Below, one piece after another: positions 25,625-34,389 of a DNA stretch of 50,611 bases (position 1 is the first letter of the stretch; every line of letters starts with the position of its first letter). The stretch lies in NCBI GenBank assembly GCA_028290285.1, contig JAQGKD010000061.1, positions 1 to 50,611 on the forward strand, in the 5' to 3' direction. The position numbers and the translations under genes were made by a program. The notes below the pieces were generated by a model, which saw only the letters and a list, made by a program, of their open reading frames with translations, searched no databases and was not told where the DNA came from. This DNA comes from Hyphomicrobiales bacterium (lineage in GTDB: Bacteria; Pseudomonadota; Alphaproteobacteria; Rhizobiales; Beijerinckiaceae).

Positions 25625-26779
25625 TCACGCCGTCTTTTCGGCGAAAAGCCGGTCGCACCAGATCGCGGCGCCGACGGCGGGAATGTCGTCGGTGGCGCCG
25701 AGCGTCCGCATGAGCCGGTCATAACGGCCGCCACCCACCACGGGGCGCGTATCATCGCCCAGGGGATCGAATGCCTCGAACACGAAGCCCGTGTAATAAT
25801 CGAGATTGCGCGCAAAGCCAGCCGAGAAGACGAGCCGCGATATGTCGAGGCCGCGCGCCGCCAGGAAATTCAGCCGCGCGTCGAAGCCGTCGAGTACGAC
25901 GGAAAGATCGAGCCTGGCGGAGTCCGCGAGATGGCGCAGCTTTTCCGAACAGGCGTCGGGGTCGCCCGCGATGGCGAGGAAGCGTTCGAGGATTTCGCGC
26001 TTTTCGTCGCTGAAGCCCACGCCCGACTGCTCGGAAGCCTGTTCGAGAAAGCGCTCGGCGATCTCATTGGCCGAGCGTCCACCGACCGATGAAATCCCGG
26101 CGATGGAGAGAAGATCCTGCACCAGCGCGCGTGCGCCGTTGCGATCCGCCCCCGCGAGCGCCGCCAGCACGCCCGAATGGTCGGTCGGGCCGCCGGCCGA
26201 ATCCTTGGCGATGGTGGTCGCGAGCGGCTCGCCGAGCGCGTGTCCGCGCCGGATGCGGCGCAGCCAGACGGCCGGGAGTTCGAGCGTATCGAGAAGGCGC
26301 GCGAAAAGGCCGGCGTCGCCGATGCGCACCGAGAGCGTCCGCCCGCCCGCCTGTTCGGCGGCTTCGAGCGCCAGCGTCAGCACCTCGGCATCCGCCGCCT
26401 CGCGGTCGGCGCGACCGAAGAGTTCGAGGCCCGCCTGATGAAACTCAGCCGCCGCACCACCCCGGAAGCGGAAGACGGGGCCCAGGTAGGAATAGCTCGC
26501 GGGGCGCCCCGCATCGGGAGCGGCCAGATATTGGCGGCAGACGGGAATCGTATATTCCGGCCGCAGGCAATATTCGGCGCCCGAGGCGTCCGAGGTCAGG
26601 TAGATGCGGCCGCGAATATCCTCGCCCGCGAGGTCGAGGAAGACCGAGGCCGGCTGCAGGATGGGCGGTTCGGCCCGCGCAAAGCCGGCCGCGACGAGAT
26701 GAGCCAGCACGGCGTCCCGCCGTCCTGCATCCTCGGGGCCTTCCGCCACGCGCTTGCCGTTCTTGTCCACCGTCCACAT
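25625..26779 (-). CDS. hisZ: ATP phosphoribosyltransferase regulatory subunit HisZ
   Basis: 384 residues, a histidyl-tRNA-synthetase-like fold without tRNA charging. Class II motif 2-like [17 protein letters not shown] and [20 protein letters not shown], with [10 protein letters not shown], are conserved. Toward the C-terminus are [16 protein letters not shown] and [11 protein letters not shown]. The anticodon-binding domain of HisS is missing, which separates HisZ from HisS. It forms the regulated complex with HisG, encoded 7 bp downstream, and makes the enzyme sensitive to histidine. Confidence 0.92.
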   Translation of the reverse strand: MWTVDKNGKRVAEGPEDAGRRDAVLAHLVAAGFARAEPPILQPASVFLDLAGEDIRGRIYLTSDASGAEYCLRPEYTIPVCRQYLAAPDAGRPASYSYLGPVFRFRGGAAAEFHQAGLELFGRADREAADAEVLTLALEAAEQAGGRTLSVRIGDAGLFARLLDTLELPAVWLRRIRRGHALGEPLATTIAKDSAGGPTDHSGVLAALAGADRNGARALVQDLLSIAGISSVGGRSANEIAERFLEQASEQSGVGFSDEKREILERFLAIAGDPDACSEKLRHLADSARLDLSVVLDGFDARLNFLAARGLDISRLVFSAGFARNLDYYTGFVFEAFDPLGDDTRPVVGGGRYDRLMRTLGATDDIPAVGAAIWCDRLFAEKTA

Positions 26780-26835
26780 CCTTCTGCCGATTTCGCCACG
26801 CTTGTAGCAAGCGAAGGCGCAGGACGCGATGGATT

Positions 26836-27369
26836 TTACCTTTGAGGGTGAACGGGCTCTTCAGCCATGCCCTCGCCACGACGGACAGGATCACCCAAGC
26901 CCAGCGGCTCGGCATCGACCAGCACGAAGACCATTCGGCAGACCTCGGGGCCGTGATTGCGCCAGGCGTGGTAAGTGCCGCGCTGCACCATGACGTCGCC
27001 CGGCCCCATCGTGACGGTCTCGCCCGCGTCGAGATCCATCTCGATCGAGCCCGAGAGCACCACGATATAATCGATGGTCTCGGTGCGGTGGCGGCGAGGA
27101 TGATTGCCCGGCGGATATTCCGCGATCATGAAGCGGGTGCCCTTTTCGGGCGGATAGGTGCCGAGCTTGCGCGCGCCCATGTCCTCGGCATCCTCCCCCA
27201 GAGGCATCAGGGCGGGCGCACCCTCCGTGCACCAGAGGAGAGTGGAGAACTGGCCGGGGCGCGAGTTCTTGACGTTTGTAGCCGCTTCGTCGATCAGCAC
27301 CTTGGCTGTGCCCCTTGCGTCATGGCCGGTGACGATCCGGCGAATGGGCTGCGGTTCGCGCTGGCTCAT
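26836..27369 (-). CDS. Cupin-domain protein
   Basis: 177 residues with one small cupin barrel. Motif 1 lies in HPRRHRTETIDYIVVLSGSI (about 92-111), and motif 2 in PGDVMVQRGTYHAWRN (about 125-140), giving His/His/Glu metal ligands. The chosen ATG is preceded by GAGGGAGGAT. The frame extends further upstream but without a good start. The N-terminal third (TGHDARGTAKVLIDEAATN) is seen in cupins annotated as dioxygenase- or regulator-like. The substrate is unknown. It reads away from the rpmH promoter region. Confidence 0.8.
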   Translation of the reverse strand: MSQREPQPIRRIVTGHDARGTAKVLIDEAATNVKNSRPGQFSTLLWCTEGAPALMPLGEDAEDMGARKLGTYPPEKGTRFMIAEYPPGNHPRRHRTETIDYIVVLSGSIEMDLDAGETVTMGPGDVMVQRGTYHAWRNHGPEVCRMVFVLVDAEPLGLGDPVRRGEGMAEEPVHPQR

Positions 27370-27526
27370 ATGGTATCCTCCCTCGGGTCGCGTTCTTTTC
27401 CGGGCGGCCGCTTCTGGCGGGCTCCGGGCGCGTTCTCTCGCGCAAGGCAATCCTGCCACGCTCCCGAGCGACTGTCGCGCCATGCGACCGGGTTGAAAAG
27501 CGGAGTCGATCCTTCGCCGGGATCAA

Positions 27527-27556
27527 TTGACTTGGCGGGGCCCTTGCCCCTATAAG
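27527..27556 (+). promoter_or_regulatory. Sigma-70 promoter of rpmH-rnpA
   Basis: TTGACT (27527-27532) and TATAAG (27551-27556) are separated by 18 bp, close to the housekeeping consensus. The start of transcription would lie about 155 bp before the rpmH start codon, giving a long leader. It is the best-looking promoter in the window. Confidence 0.7.
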
Positions 27557-27717
27557 GCCGCAGCGAATTCGGCACGCGCCGACGTCGTCCAACTTCGCAT
27601 GCGTCGCCAGTCAGGCTTCGCGGCTGAAGGCCGGATACGGCGCAAACCTCGACCAACACGGAACAGTCCGGGCCTTGCAGGCAACCGCGGCGTTCCTCTT
27701 GAAACCGGAGCAGACCC

Positions 27718-27852
27718 GTGAAGCGGACTTACCAACCCAGCAAGATCGTGCGCAAGCGTCGCCACGGCTTCCGCTCTCGCATGGCGACTGTCGGCGGTCG
27801 CCGCATCATCGCAGCCCGCCGCGCGCGTGGCCGCAAGCGCCTGTCCGCCTGA
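27718..27852 (+). CDS. rpmH: 50S ribosomal protein L34
   Basis: 44 residues, the standard length, very basic: [18 protein letters not shown], then [20 protein letters not shown]. The start is GTG, and AGACC just before it gives a weak ribosome site. It is a structural protein of the large ribosomal subunit. It is followed 43 bp later by rnpA, the near-universal bacterial order, and is transcribed from the promoter with -35 TTGACT. Confidence 0.97.
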   Translation: MKRTYQPSKIVRKRRHGFRSRMATVGGRRIIAARRARGRKRLSA

Positions 27853-27895
27853 TCGACGCAGCGCTAAAGTCTCGCGCAACGAGGGCATAGGCCTG

Positions 27896-28420
27896 ATGAA
27901 CGGCCATGACACCGATAGCCGAGACAGTGACAGCTTGAAAAACTCGAGCCGCACAGGCGCGAACTCAAAAGGTTTGCGGACTTTTGCGCGCCTGAAGAAG
28001 CGGTCTGAATTTCTTGCGGTCGCCAAGGGCGCCCGCATCCATGACAGTGTTTTTACAGTCCAGGCGATTCGCCGCCCCGGGGACGAGATTCCCCCGCTCG
28101 CGCCAGCGGCCCGCTTCGGCCTGACCGTCACGAAGAAGACAGGCAATTCCGTCGAGCGAAATCGTATCCGACGCCGTCTGCGTGAGGTTTTGCGTCTGTC
28201 CTCCTCCATTCAGAACAATTCCCTTTCCGATCGGGCCGCGCATGATTACGTGATCGTCGCGCGACGCGAAGCCCTGTCGCGCGACTTTTCAGATCTCACG
28301 CGCGAGCTTTCGCGCGCGATCGAACGCATCGACAAACGGCTCGCCTCCCGCAGCGAGGCCCCTCGGGGTCCGCGTCGCGACGGTGCGTCGAGGACGGATG
28401 CGCCGCAGGGACCCGCCTGA
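27896..28420 (+). CDS. rnpA: Ribonuclease P protein component
   Basis: 174 residues. It binds the RNase P RNA and helps cut tRNA 5' leaders. The core includes LKKRSEFLAVAKGARIHDSV, FGLTVTKKTGNSVERNRIRR carrying the RNR signature, and DYVIVARREAL. About 30 residues precede the core and a basic tail of about 20 residues follows it, so it is longer than the ~120-residue enterobacterial protein; extended termini are usual in alphaproteobacteria. A start nearer LKKRSEF is possible but no ATG is available there. Confidence 0.92.
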   Translation: MNGHDTDSRDSDSLKNSSRTGANSKGLRTFARLKKRSEFLAVAKGARIHDSVFTVQAIRRPGDEIPPLAPAARFGLTVTKKTGNSVERNRIRRRLREVLRLSSSIQNNSLSDRAAHDYVIVARREALSRDFSDLTRELSRAIERIDKRLASRSEAPRGPRRDGASRTDAPQGPA

Positions 28421-28480
28421 TCGACTGCCCGTAGAACCCCGTGCACGCGACCCGATTTTCGTAGAACGACGAGAGACCTG

Positions 28481-30334
28481 ATGAGCGCCGAACAAAAAAA
28501 TCTCTTCCTGGCCATCGGCCTGTCGTTGCTGGTCCTCATCGGCTGGAATTATTTCTACGGCGTGCCCACCGTGGACAAGGCGAGGCAGGTCAATCAGCAG
28601 ATTCAGGCGCGGCAGGATTCAGCCGCTCCTCCAAACGCGGTGACGCCGGCCTCCCCGGCTGCTTCGCCCGAAAACCCCGGCCTGACTCCCCCCGGCACGG
28701 TCGCCGGACAGGCAGAGCCCGTGCAGGTGGCGCGCAGCCGCGAACAGGCGCTGACACTCAGCCCCCGCATCGCCATCGACACGCCCGCCCTCACCGGCTC
28801 GATCTCGCTGCGGGGCGCGCGCATCGACGACGTGTCCCTGAAGAATTATCGCGAGACGACCGACCCGAAGAGCCCGCTGATCGTGCTGCTGTCGCCGACC
28901 GGCGCGCCGCAGCCCTATTACGCTGAAATGGGTTTTGTCGGAGCGCCCGGCTCCACTGCCGCGCTTCCCAACGCCGAGACGCTGTGGACCGCGCAGAGCC
29001 AGACGCTCGGCGTGGACAAGCCCGTCGAACTGACCTGGGACAACGGCAAGGGCCTGATCTTCCATCGCACGATCAGCCTCGACGACCGCTACATGTTCAC
29101 GGTCAAGGATAGCGTCGAGAACAAGGGCGGCGACGCCGTCACCCTGTTCCCCTATGCGCTCGTCTCGCGGCACGGCAAGCCGGTGACATCCGGATATGCG
29201 GTTCTGCACGAAGGCCTCGTGGGCATCGTCGGCGAGTCGCGTGTCGTCGAAATCACTTACGACGGCATCGAGAAGGAGACGAAGGCGACCAAGCTGATGG
29301 AGGGCACCTCCGGCTGGCTCGGCTTCACCGACAAATATTGGGCGACCGCCATCGTGCCCGCGCAGGACGCGCCCTTCAAGGCGCGCTTCTCGGCCGCCGG
29401 ACCGACGGGCGACCAACGCATCTACCAGACCGACCTGCTCGAAGACGCGCATGTCATCCAGCCCAATTCGACCGCCGACGTCACCACGACGCGCGTCTTC
29501 GCCGGCGCCAAGGAAGTGCAGACGATCGATGGCTACCAGGCCTCGCTCGGCATCAAGAACTTCGACCTGATGATCGATTGGGGCTGGTTCTACTTCATCA
29601 CCAAGCCGCTCTTCCGCCTGATCGACACGATCTACAAGTTCGTCGGCAATTTCGGCCTCGCCATTCTGATCGTTACCGTGCTGGTGAAGGGCGTGTTCTT
29701 CCCGCTCGCCAACCGCTCCTATCTGTCGATGGCGAAGATGAAGGCCGCGCAGCCTGAAATGACGCTCATCCGCGAGCGTTACGCCGACGACAAGCAGAAG
29801 CAGCAGCAGGAGCTGATGGAGCTCTACCGCCGCGAGAAGATCAACCCGGTCGCGGGCTGCCTGCCCGTGGTCGTGCAGATTCCGGTGTTCTTCGCGCTCT
29901 ACAAGGTGATTTTCATCACGCTGGAGATGCGCCACGCACCGTTCTTCGGCTGGATCCACGATCTGTCGGCGCCCGATCCGACCAATCTGTTCAACCTGTT
30001 CGGCCTGCTTCCCTTCGACCCGACCCACCTGCCCGTCATCGGCCACTTCCTGGCTATCGGCGTGTGGCCGCTGATCATGGGCATCAGCATGTTCATCCAG
30101 ATGAAGATGAACCCGGAACCGACGGATCCCGTACAGAAGCAGATGTTCACCTGGATGCCGGTGCTCTTCACCTTCATGCTCGGAACATTCCCGGCCGGTC
30201 TCGTCATCTACTGGACGTGGAACAACACGCTCTCGGTGGCGCAGCAATATCTCATCATGCGCCGCTCGGGCGTGAAGGTGGAATTGTGGGACAATCTCAC
30301 CGGCCTCTTCGGCAAAAAGACCGCCAAGAGCTGA
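28481..30334 (+). CDS. yidC: Membrane protein insertase YidC
   Basis: 617 residues. The N-terminal anchor [19 protein letters not shown] is followed by a proline/alanine-rich linker and a large periplasmic domain (about 80-360). The five-segment conserved core begins near [15 protein letters not shown], and [20 protein letters not shown] is a family hallmark. It inserts and folds inner-membrane proteins with or without Sec. Its place after rpmH-rnpA is the classic order. No YidD gene is seen between rnpA and yidC. The C-terminus is short, ending FGKKTAKS. Confidence 0.96.
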   Translation: MSAEQKNLFLAIGLSLLVLIGWNYFYGVPTVDKARQVNQQIQARQDSAAPPNAVTPASPAASPENPGLTPPGTVAGQAEPVQVARSREQALTLSPRIAIDTPALTGSISLRGARIDDVSLKNYRETTDPKSPLIVLLSPTGAPQPYYAEMGFVGAPGSTAALPNAETLWTAQSQTLGVDKPVELTWDNGKGLIFHRTISLDDRYMFTVKDSVENKGGDAVTLFPYALVSRHGKPVTSGYAVLHEGLVGIVGESRVVEITYDGIEKETKATKLMEGTSGWLGFTDKYWATAIVPAQDAPFKARFSAAGPTGDQRIYQTDLLEDAHVIQPNSTADVTTTRVFAGAKEVQTIDGYQASLGIKNFDLMIDWGWFYFITKPLFRLIDTIYKFVGNFGLAILIVTVLVKGVFFPLANRSYLSMAKMKAAQPEMTLIRERYADDKQKQQQELMELYRREKINPVAGCLPVVVQIPVFFALYKVIFITLEMRHAPFFGWIHDLSAPDPTNLFNLFGLLPFDPTHLPVIGHFLAIGVWPLIMGISMFIQMKMNPEPTDPVQKQMFTWMPVLFTFMLGTFPAGLVIYWTWNNTLSVAQQYLIMRRSGVKVELWDNLTGLFGKKTAKS

Positions 30335-30412
30335 GCCAGCGCGTTCCCCGCGCTTCATATGACAGGCGAGATGCGGGGGGCTTTACCCCCGCCACCGCCG
30401 GAAAGACACAAC

Positions 30413-31078
30413 ATGACCGAGGCCGATCCCGTCGACCTGCGTGAAAAAGGCCGCAAGCTCTTCGCCGGCAATGTCGAATTTATCTGGGCCGCGGCCAAGA
30501 TCGACGGGCTGCCGCCGATGGGGCCGACCGAGATCGCCTTTGCGGGCCGCTCCAACGTCGGCAAGTCCTCGCTGCTCAATGCGCTCACGGGCCGCAAGGC
30601 GCTGGCGCGCACCTCGAATACGCCCGGCCGCACGCAACAGCTGAACTTCTTCGCGGTCGGCATTCCCGGCGAAGAGGTCCTTCGCCTCGTCGACATGCCC
30701 GGCTATGGCTTCGCCTCCGCCTCCAAGGAGAAGATCAGCTCCTGGACCAAGCTCATGCACGCCTATCTGCGCGGCCGCTCGTCGCTGGCCCGCGTCTTCG
30801 TGCTGGTCGACGGACGCCACGGGCTGAAGCCGCCGGACCTCGAAATGTTCGACCTGCTCGACTCCTCGGCCATGTCCTATCAGGTCATCCTGACCAAGAA
30901 GGACGAGTGCAAGAAGGGCGAGATCCAGGCTCGAATCGACGGCGTCCTGGAAGGTCTCGCCAAGCGCCCGGCCGCGCACCCAGAGGTGATCTTCACCTCC
31001 TCGGAGACGGGCGAAGGCATCGCCGATTTCCAGGAGGGCATCGCACGGCTGCTCTCGGAGCGCGGCGTGCTGGTCTAG
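30413..31078 (+). CDS. engB: Ribosome biogenesis GTPase EngB (YihA/YsxC)
   Basis: 221 residues with TrmE-Era-EngA-EngB-type GTPase motifs: G1 GRSNVGKS (45-52), G2 TPGRTQQ (70-76), G3 DMPGYG (94-99) and G4 TKKD. It is needed for large-subunit assembly. I chose the ATG giving MTEADPV; an earlier in-frame ATG would add 18 residues rich in proline from the yidC spacer. It ends in a 4-bp tail-to-tail overlap with the antitoxin gene on the other strand, so the toxin-antitoxin pair abuts it without spacer. Confidence 0.93.
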   Translation: MTEADPVDLREKGRKLFAGNVEFIWAAAKIDGLPPMGPTEIAFAGRSNVGKSSLLNALTGRKALARTSNTPGRTQQLNFFAVGIPGEEVLRLVDMPGYGFASASKEKISSWTKLMHAYLRGRSSLARVFVLVDGRHGLKPPDLEMFDLLDSSAMSYQVILTKKDECKKGEIQARIDGVLEGLAKRPAAHPEVIFTSSETGEGIADFQEGIARLLSERGVLV

Positions 31079-31422
31079 CTTTTTTCGAGAAGCAACTCTG
31101 ACTCGTCGGCGATGTCGCTGAAATTATTGATCGTGACCTCAGTGTCTGGGAACCGGGCGGTAATCTCCAACGTGCCACCGAGCGCTTCGATGTAGCGGCG
31201 GAGATTGCTCACATACATGTCGGTGCGCCGTTCCATCTTGGCGACGGCGGGCTGGCCGACGTGCAATTGGGCCGCGAGTTCCTCCTGAGACTTTTGCCGC
31301 GCCTGACGCAGTTCGTGCAATGCCATGTCATGGATCATCGCCCTCGTCGCATCGGCATTGCGTGCCCGACGCACGGGCGACATGGTCTTTCTAAGTTCAT
31401 TGAAAGAGCGATGGCCGGTCAT
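31075..31422 (-). CDS. higA: HigA-type antitoxin (XRE helix-turn-helix)
   Basis: 115 residues. The helix-turn-helix of the XRE family lies in QKSQEELAAQLHVGQPAVAK (about 43-62). Then RRTDMYVSNLRRYIEALGGT is typical of HigA-like antitoxins paired with Gp49/RelE-fold toxins, with a C-terminal extension ending ESELLLEKS that could bind the toxin. It should neutralise the toxin encoded just upstream and repress the pair. It overlaps the toxin gene by 4 bp (ATGA). Confidence 0.87.
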   Translation of the reverse strand: MTGHRSFNELRKTMSPVRRARNADATRAMIHDMALHELRQARQKSQEELAAQLHVGQPAVAKMERRTDMYVSNLRRYIEALGGTLEITARFPDTEVTINNFSDIADESELLLEKS

Positions 31423-31781
31423 GGCAGCAATCCTTCGGTCCTGAGTTCGTCCAGATAAGCGTCATAGAGTTCGCCTGCGATCGGAATCATTACTTCGTAG
31501 AAGCGGTCATCGCCAGTCTTGCAGCCACCGATCAGCAGGATGGCCGTGCGTCTGGGGTCGAAGGCATAAAAGACGCGGAACGGCTCTCCGCCAACCTGAA
31601 CACGCAACTCCCGCATATGTGAATGCCTCGCACCCTCGATCCCTGATGAGTGCGGAAAGGGAAGCTGCGGCCCCTTCGCTTCCAAAAGACCAACAGAGCG
31701 GTCGACTGCGTCCTGCGCGGCTTCGGCGAGCGTGGCAAACCATTCCCCGAACTCCTCGGTGAATTCGACATTCCAATTCAT
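31419..31781 (-). CDS. higB: HigB/RelE-type toxin
   Basis: 120 residues, the phage Gp49-like/HigB branch of the RelE/ParE fold. VEFTEEFGEWFATLAEAAQD, SGIEGARHSHMRELRV and the core strand PFRVFYAFDPRRTAILLIGG, followed by KTGDDRFYEVMIPIAGELYD, match the family. It is expected to act as a ribosome-dependent mRNA interferase. AGAGG lies 6 nt before the ATG. Toxin-first order is typical of HigBA. The pair sits between engB and argB, genes that are neighbours of conserved clusters, so it is an accessory insertion. Confidence 0.87.
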   Translation of the reverse strand: MNWNVEFTEEFGEWFATLAEAAQDAVDRSVGLLEAKGPQLPFPHSSGIEGARHSHMRELRVQVGGEPFRVFYAFDPRRTAILLIGGCKTGDDRFYEVMIPIAGELYDAYLDELRTEGLLP

Positions 31782-31796
31782 TTAAGCCTCTAAAAT

Positions 31797-31812
31797 ATTC
31801 CGTCTAAGGAAT
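31797..31812. promoter_or_regulatory. Candidate HigA operator
   Basis: Inverted repeat ATTCC-N6-GGAAT, 16 bp upstream of the toxin start, lying among AT-rich sequence that could be its -10 region. Autorepressing XRE antitoxins bind such repeats. Only the symmetry and position support this. Confidence 0.35.
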
Positions 31813-31960
31813 TATGCAAGAACATTCCATCAATGGCATAACTCTGAAATACGCGTCACATGGTCTTTATGGCACACGCCCGGCGTCGAACCACGGTCCT
31901 CGGGTTGAGCTTGTCACGCAGGGCCGATACAAGGTGACCCTCACCGGAGGAAGAGACGCG

Positions 31961-32857
31961 ATGACCGACGCTCCCAAAGGCAGTCCGCAGGAACAGGCCG
32001 AGATCCTGATGCAGGCGCTGCCGCATATGCTGCGGTATGACGAGACGATCATCGTCGTCAAATACGGCGGCCATGCCATGGGCGACGAAGAGGTCGCGCG
32101 GCAATTCGCCAAGGACATGGTGCTGCTCGAGCAATCGGGCGTGAACCCGGTCGTCGTGCACGGCGGCGGGCCGCAGATCGGCGCAATGCTCGCCAAGCTC
32201 GGCATCAAGTCCGAATTCGCGGCGGGCCTGCGCATCACCGACCGGGCCACGGTCGAGATCGTCGAAATGGTGCTCGCGGGCTCCATCAACAAGCAGATCG
32301 TGGGCTACATCAATGCCGAGGGCGGGCGCGCGATCGGCCTTTGCGGCAAGGACGGTAACATGGTCATCGCCAAGAAGGTGACCCGCACCGTCGTCGATCC
32401 CGGTTCGAACATCGAGCGCCATGTCGACCTCGGTTTCGTGGGAGAGCCCGAGCGCGTCGATACGACGGTTCTCAACCAGGTGCTCGGCCGCGACCTCATC
32501 CCCGTGCTGGCGCCCGTCGCCATGGGCGCGGACGGCGAGACCTACAATGTCAACGCCGACACCTTTGCCGGCGCCATCGCCGGCGCGCTGGGCGCCAAGC
32601 GCCTGCTGTTCCTGACCGACGTGCCCGGCGTGCTCGACAAGGACAAGAAGCTGATCAAGCAATTGAGCGTCGACGACATCCGCCGCCTGATCGCGGACGG
32701 TACCATCACCGGGGGCATGATCCCCAAGGTCGAGACCTGCATCTATGCACTGGAACAAGGTGTCGAGGGCGTCGTTATCCTCGACGGCAAGGCGCCCCAT
32801 GCCGTGCTCATCGAGCTCCTGACCGATCACGGCGCGGGAACGCTCATCACGAGGTGA
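31961..32857 (+). CDS. argB: Acetylglutamate kinase
   Basis: 298 residues, the family length. It phosphorylates N-acetylglutamate, the second step of arginine synthesis. [11 protein letters not shown] and [13 protein letters not shown] are the phosphate-binding glycine loops, while [20 protein letters not shown] and [19 protein letters not shown] complete the amino-acid kinase fold. I chose the ATG with GGAGG about 10 nt upstream; the in-frame extension would add 49 residues and start next to the toxin operator. The C-terminal TGA overlaps the GTG start of the next gene. Confidence 0.94.
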   Translation: MTDAPKGSPQEQAEILMQALPHMLRYDETIIVVKYGGHAMGDEEVARQFAKDMVLLEQSGVNPVVVHGGGPQIGAMLAKLGIKSEFAAGLRITDRATVEIVEMVLAGSINKQIVGYINAEGGRAIGLCGKDGNMVIAKKVTRTVVDPGSNIERHVDLGFVGEPERVDTTVLNQVLGRDLIPVLAPVAMGADGETYNVNADTFAGAIAGALGAKRLLFLTDVPGVLDKDKKLIKQLSVDDIRRLIADGTITGGMIPKVETCIYALEQGVEGVVILDGKAPHAVLIELLTDHGAGTLITR

Positions 32858-33660
32858 CAGCTATTTTCGACAGGACCGCGAAACTCGATCCCAACGCACC
32901 GGAGGCGCGCCCTGAGCCCGCCTCCGCGCAGCCGGGCGAGGCCGCGCCCACCTCGTTGCTGCCGCTCACGGCGCTCGCGCGCTTCGCCCATGTCGAGACG
33001 TGGGTATTCGACCTCGACAACACGCTCTATCCCGCCGACAGCGATCTCTGGCCCAAGATCGACGCCCGGATCACGCTGTTTCTGGCGAATCTCTTCGGGC
33101 TCGACGGCATGTCGTCGCGTGCCCTGCAGAAATTTTATTACCAGCGCTACGGCACCACCCTGCGTGGCCTGATGGAGGAGCACGAGATCTCGTCCGACGA
33201 GTTTCTCGCGTTCGTCCACGACATCGACCGCTCGTCGCTGAAGCCCAACCATTCGTTGGCCTCGGCGATCACGCAATTGCCGGGCCGCAAGCTGATTCTC
33301 ACCAACGGCTCGCGCGAGCACGCCCTGCGCACGGCAGAGAAGCTCGGTATCCACGAGATGTTCGAGGACATTTTCGACATCGTGGCCGCCGACCTCGTGC
33401 CCAAGCCGGCGGCTGCGACCTACCAGCGCTTCTTCGACATTCACGGCGTCGATCCCGCCACCGCGGCCATGTTCGAGGACATCTCGCACAATCTCGTCGT
33501 GCCCCACGCACGCGGCATGGTGACGACGCTCGTGGTGCCGAAACTCGGCCAGCACGACCACCGCGAGCCGTGGGAGATCGCAGGCGCCGAGGCTGCCCAT
33601 GTGGAGTTTGTGACCAACGATCTCGAGGGGTTTCTCGAGGGGTTGATCGAGAAGGGGTGA
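32854..33660 (+). CDS. HAD-family pyrimidine 5'-nucleotidase
   Basis: 268 residues. The HAD nucleophile motif FDLDNTLYP (about 51-59) and motif [13 protein letters not shown] fit pyrimidine 5'-nucleotidases of the SDT1 type. [11 protein letters not shown] and [10 protein letters not shown] supply motifs III and IV. It probably dephosphorylates UMP/CMP or related monophosphates. About 45 N-terminal residues rich in Ala and Pro precede the fold. The GTG start overlaps the argB stop, implying co-translation. The physiological substrate is inferred from family only. Confidence 0.87.
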   Translation: MTAIFDRTAKLDPNAPEARPEPASAQPGEAAPTSLLPLTALARFAHVETWVFDLDNTLYPADSDLWPKIDARITLFLANLFGLDGMSSRALQKFYYQRYGTTLRGLMEEHEISSDEFLAFVHDIDRSSLKPNHSLASAITQLPGRKLILTNGSREHALRTAEKLGIHEMFEDIFDIVAADLVPKPAAATYQRFFDIHGVDPATAAMFEDISHNLVVPHARGMVTTLVVPKLGQHDHREPWEIAGAEAAHVEFVTNDLEGFLEGLIEKG

Positions 33661-33843
33661 TTGTGGGCGGGGGCGCGCTTGATATGGGTGCGAGGCATTT
33701 GCAGCTTCATTTGGACACTTTTCAGAAACCACTGACAGACCTTTATTCCGCGCTTGAGTGAAATAGCTCAAGCCACCGTATTTTAAGACATCTCTGGCCA
33801 CTGAATTTATTATCGCTCCAGACGCACAAATAAGGCAGGCTAC
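33661..33843. other. Spacer with inverted repeat before the small AT-rich ORF
   Basis: Composition shifts here from GC-rich to AT-rich. GCTTGAG (33752-33758) and CTCAAGC (33767-33773) form a 7-bp stem with an 8-nt loop, a possible weak terminator or operator without a clear T-tract. Confidence 0.35.
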
Positions 33844-34056
33844 ATGTACTCAAGCGAGATCTCTCGTGCTGGATGCTATTTTTTCGAAAAAATAGCATTC
33901 TGGCCAGAACTTCTTATAATTTTAATTGTAATTATTGTTTCAACTCGAATGAGAATCGGAATACTGAAAACAGTAAACTATAGCTTGCTCGCTTTTCTTA
34001 TTTTGGGGGCGGCAAGCTATATCCTCAGCTTGGAAGTTCTTGAATGCGCGCCCTAA
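33844..34056 (+). CDS. Small AT-rich membrane protein, orphan
   Basis: 70 residues: a short polar N-terminus (MYSSEISRAGC) and two hydrophobic segments, about residues 23-34 (LLIILIVIIVST) and 46-63 (LLAFLILGAASYILSLEV). Base and codon use are strikingly AT-rich compared with both neighbours (ATA, TTA and AAA codons). AAGGCAGG lies 4 nt before the ATG. A 26-bp perfect palindrome and an abutting 12-bp palindrome lie within its first third. I recognise no family. It could be a horizontally acquired small membrane protein, a toxin-like peptide, or a chance ORF inside an inserted fragment. Confidence 0.4.
   Translation: MYSSEISRAGCYFFEKIAFWPELLIILIVIIVSTRMRIGILKTVNYSLLAFLILGAASYILSLEVLECAP
33873..33909. 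repeat. Two abutting perfect palindromes
   Basis: The first, 26 bp (33873-33898), has a TTTTTTCGAAAAAA core flanked by ATGCTA and TAGCAT. The second, TTCTGGCCAGAA (33898-33909), shares its first T with the first. Both are exact. They lie inside the small AT-rich ORF. Confidence 0.9.
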
Positions 34057-34190
34057 GGGCGGCTCGTCCTCCAAAGCGCTCAAGTGCGGAAACAGAGGTG
34101 AGCCGTCCGCACAGTGCGCGTGTCGTGCGCGGTTTTATTGAGTACGGCACCTTCGATAGCCGGTTCAAGCTTGGGCACCCATTTTGCTGC
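34057..34190. other. Spacer after the small AT-rich ORF
   Basis: GC content returns to the level of the neighbours. GCGCCC-TAA-GGGCGG at the ORF stop forms a small hairpin without a T-tract. No gene seen. Confidence 0.35.
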
Positions 34191-34272
34191 CGTCTTTGCG
34201 AGCGAAGCGAAGCAATCCAGAGCTATCCTGCGGCTCCTGGATTGCCGCGTCGCTTTGCTCCTCGCAATGACG
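34191..34272. repeat. Dispersed imperfect inverted repeat, copy 2
   Basis: The left arm runs GTCTTTGCGAGCGAAGCG to AAGCAATCCAG and the right arm from CTGGATTGCCGCGTCGC to CTCGCAATGACG. It matches the copy at 24543-24619 and can fold into a long hairpin with a 12-nt centre. It is the only recognisable feature of the roughly 330 bp before dapD. Confidence 0.75.
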
Positions 34273-34389
34273 GTGCTGCGGATTTCACCAGCACTCAACC
34301 CCGCCTCCCCATCCGCGCCGCGTGACAGGCGTGCCGTCGCTTGGTAAGCACCCTGCACATATCCGGGGCCAAGATCAGGGAAGCCGTCC

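Noticed and set aside
28619..30358. 579-residue open frame opposite yidC
   Set aside because: It is antisense to a complete, clearly recognised gene, rich in His/Arg/Asp as GC-rich shadow frames are, and resembles no family.
31814..31960. Longer argB start with 49 extra residues
   Set aside because: The extension resembles no acetylglutamate kinase, and the inner ATG has GGAGG upstream and the family's usual length.
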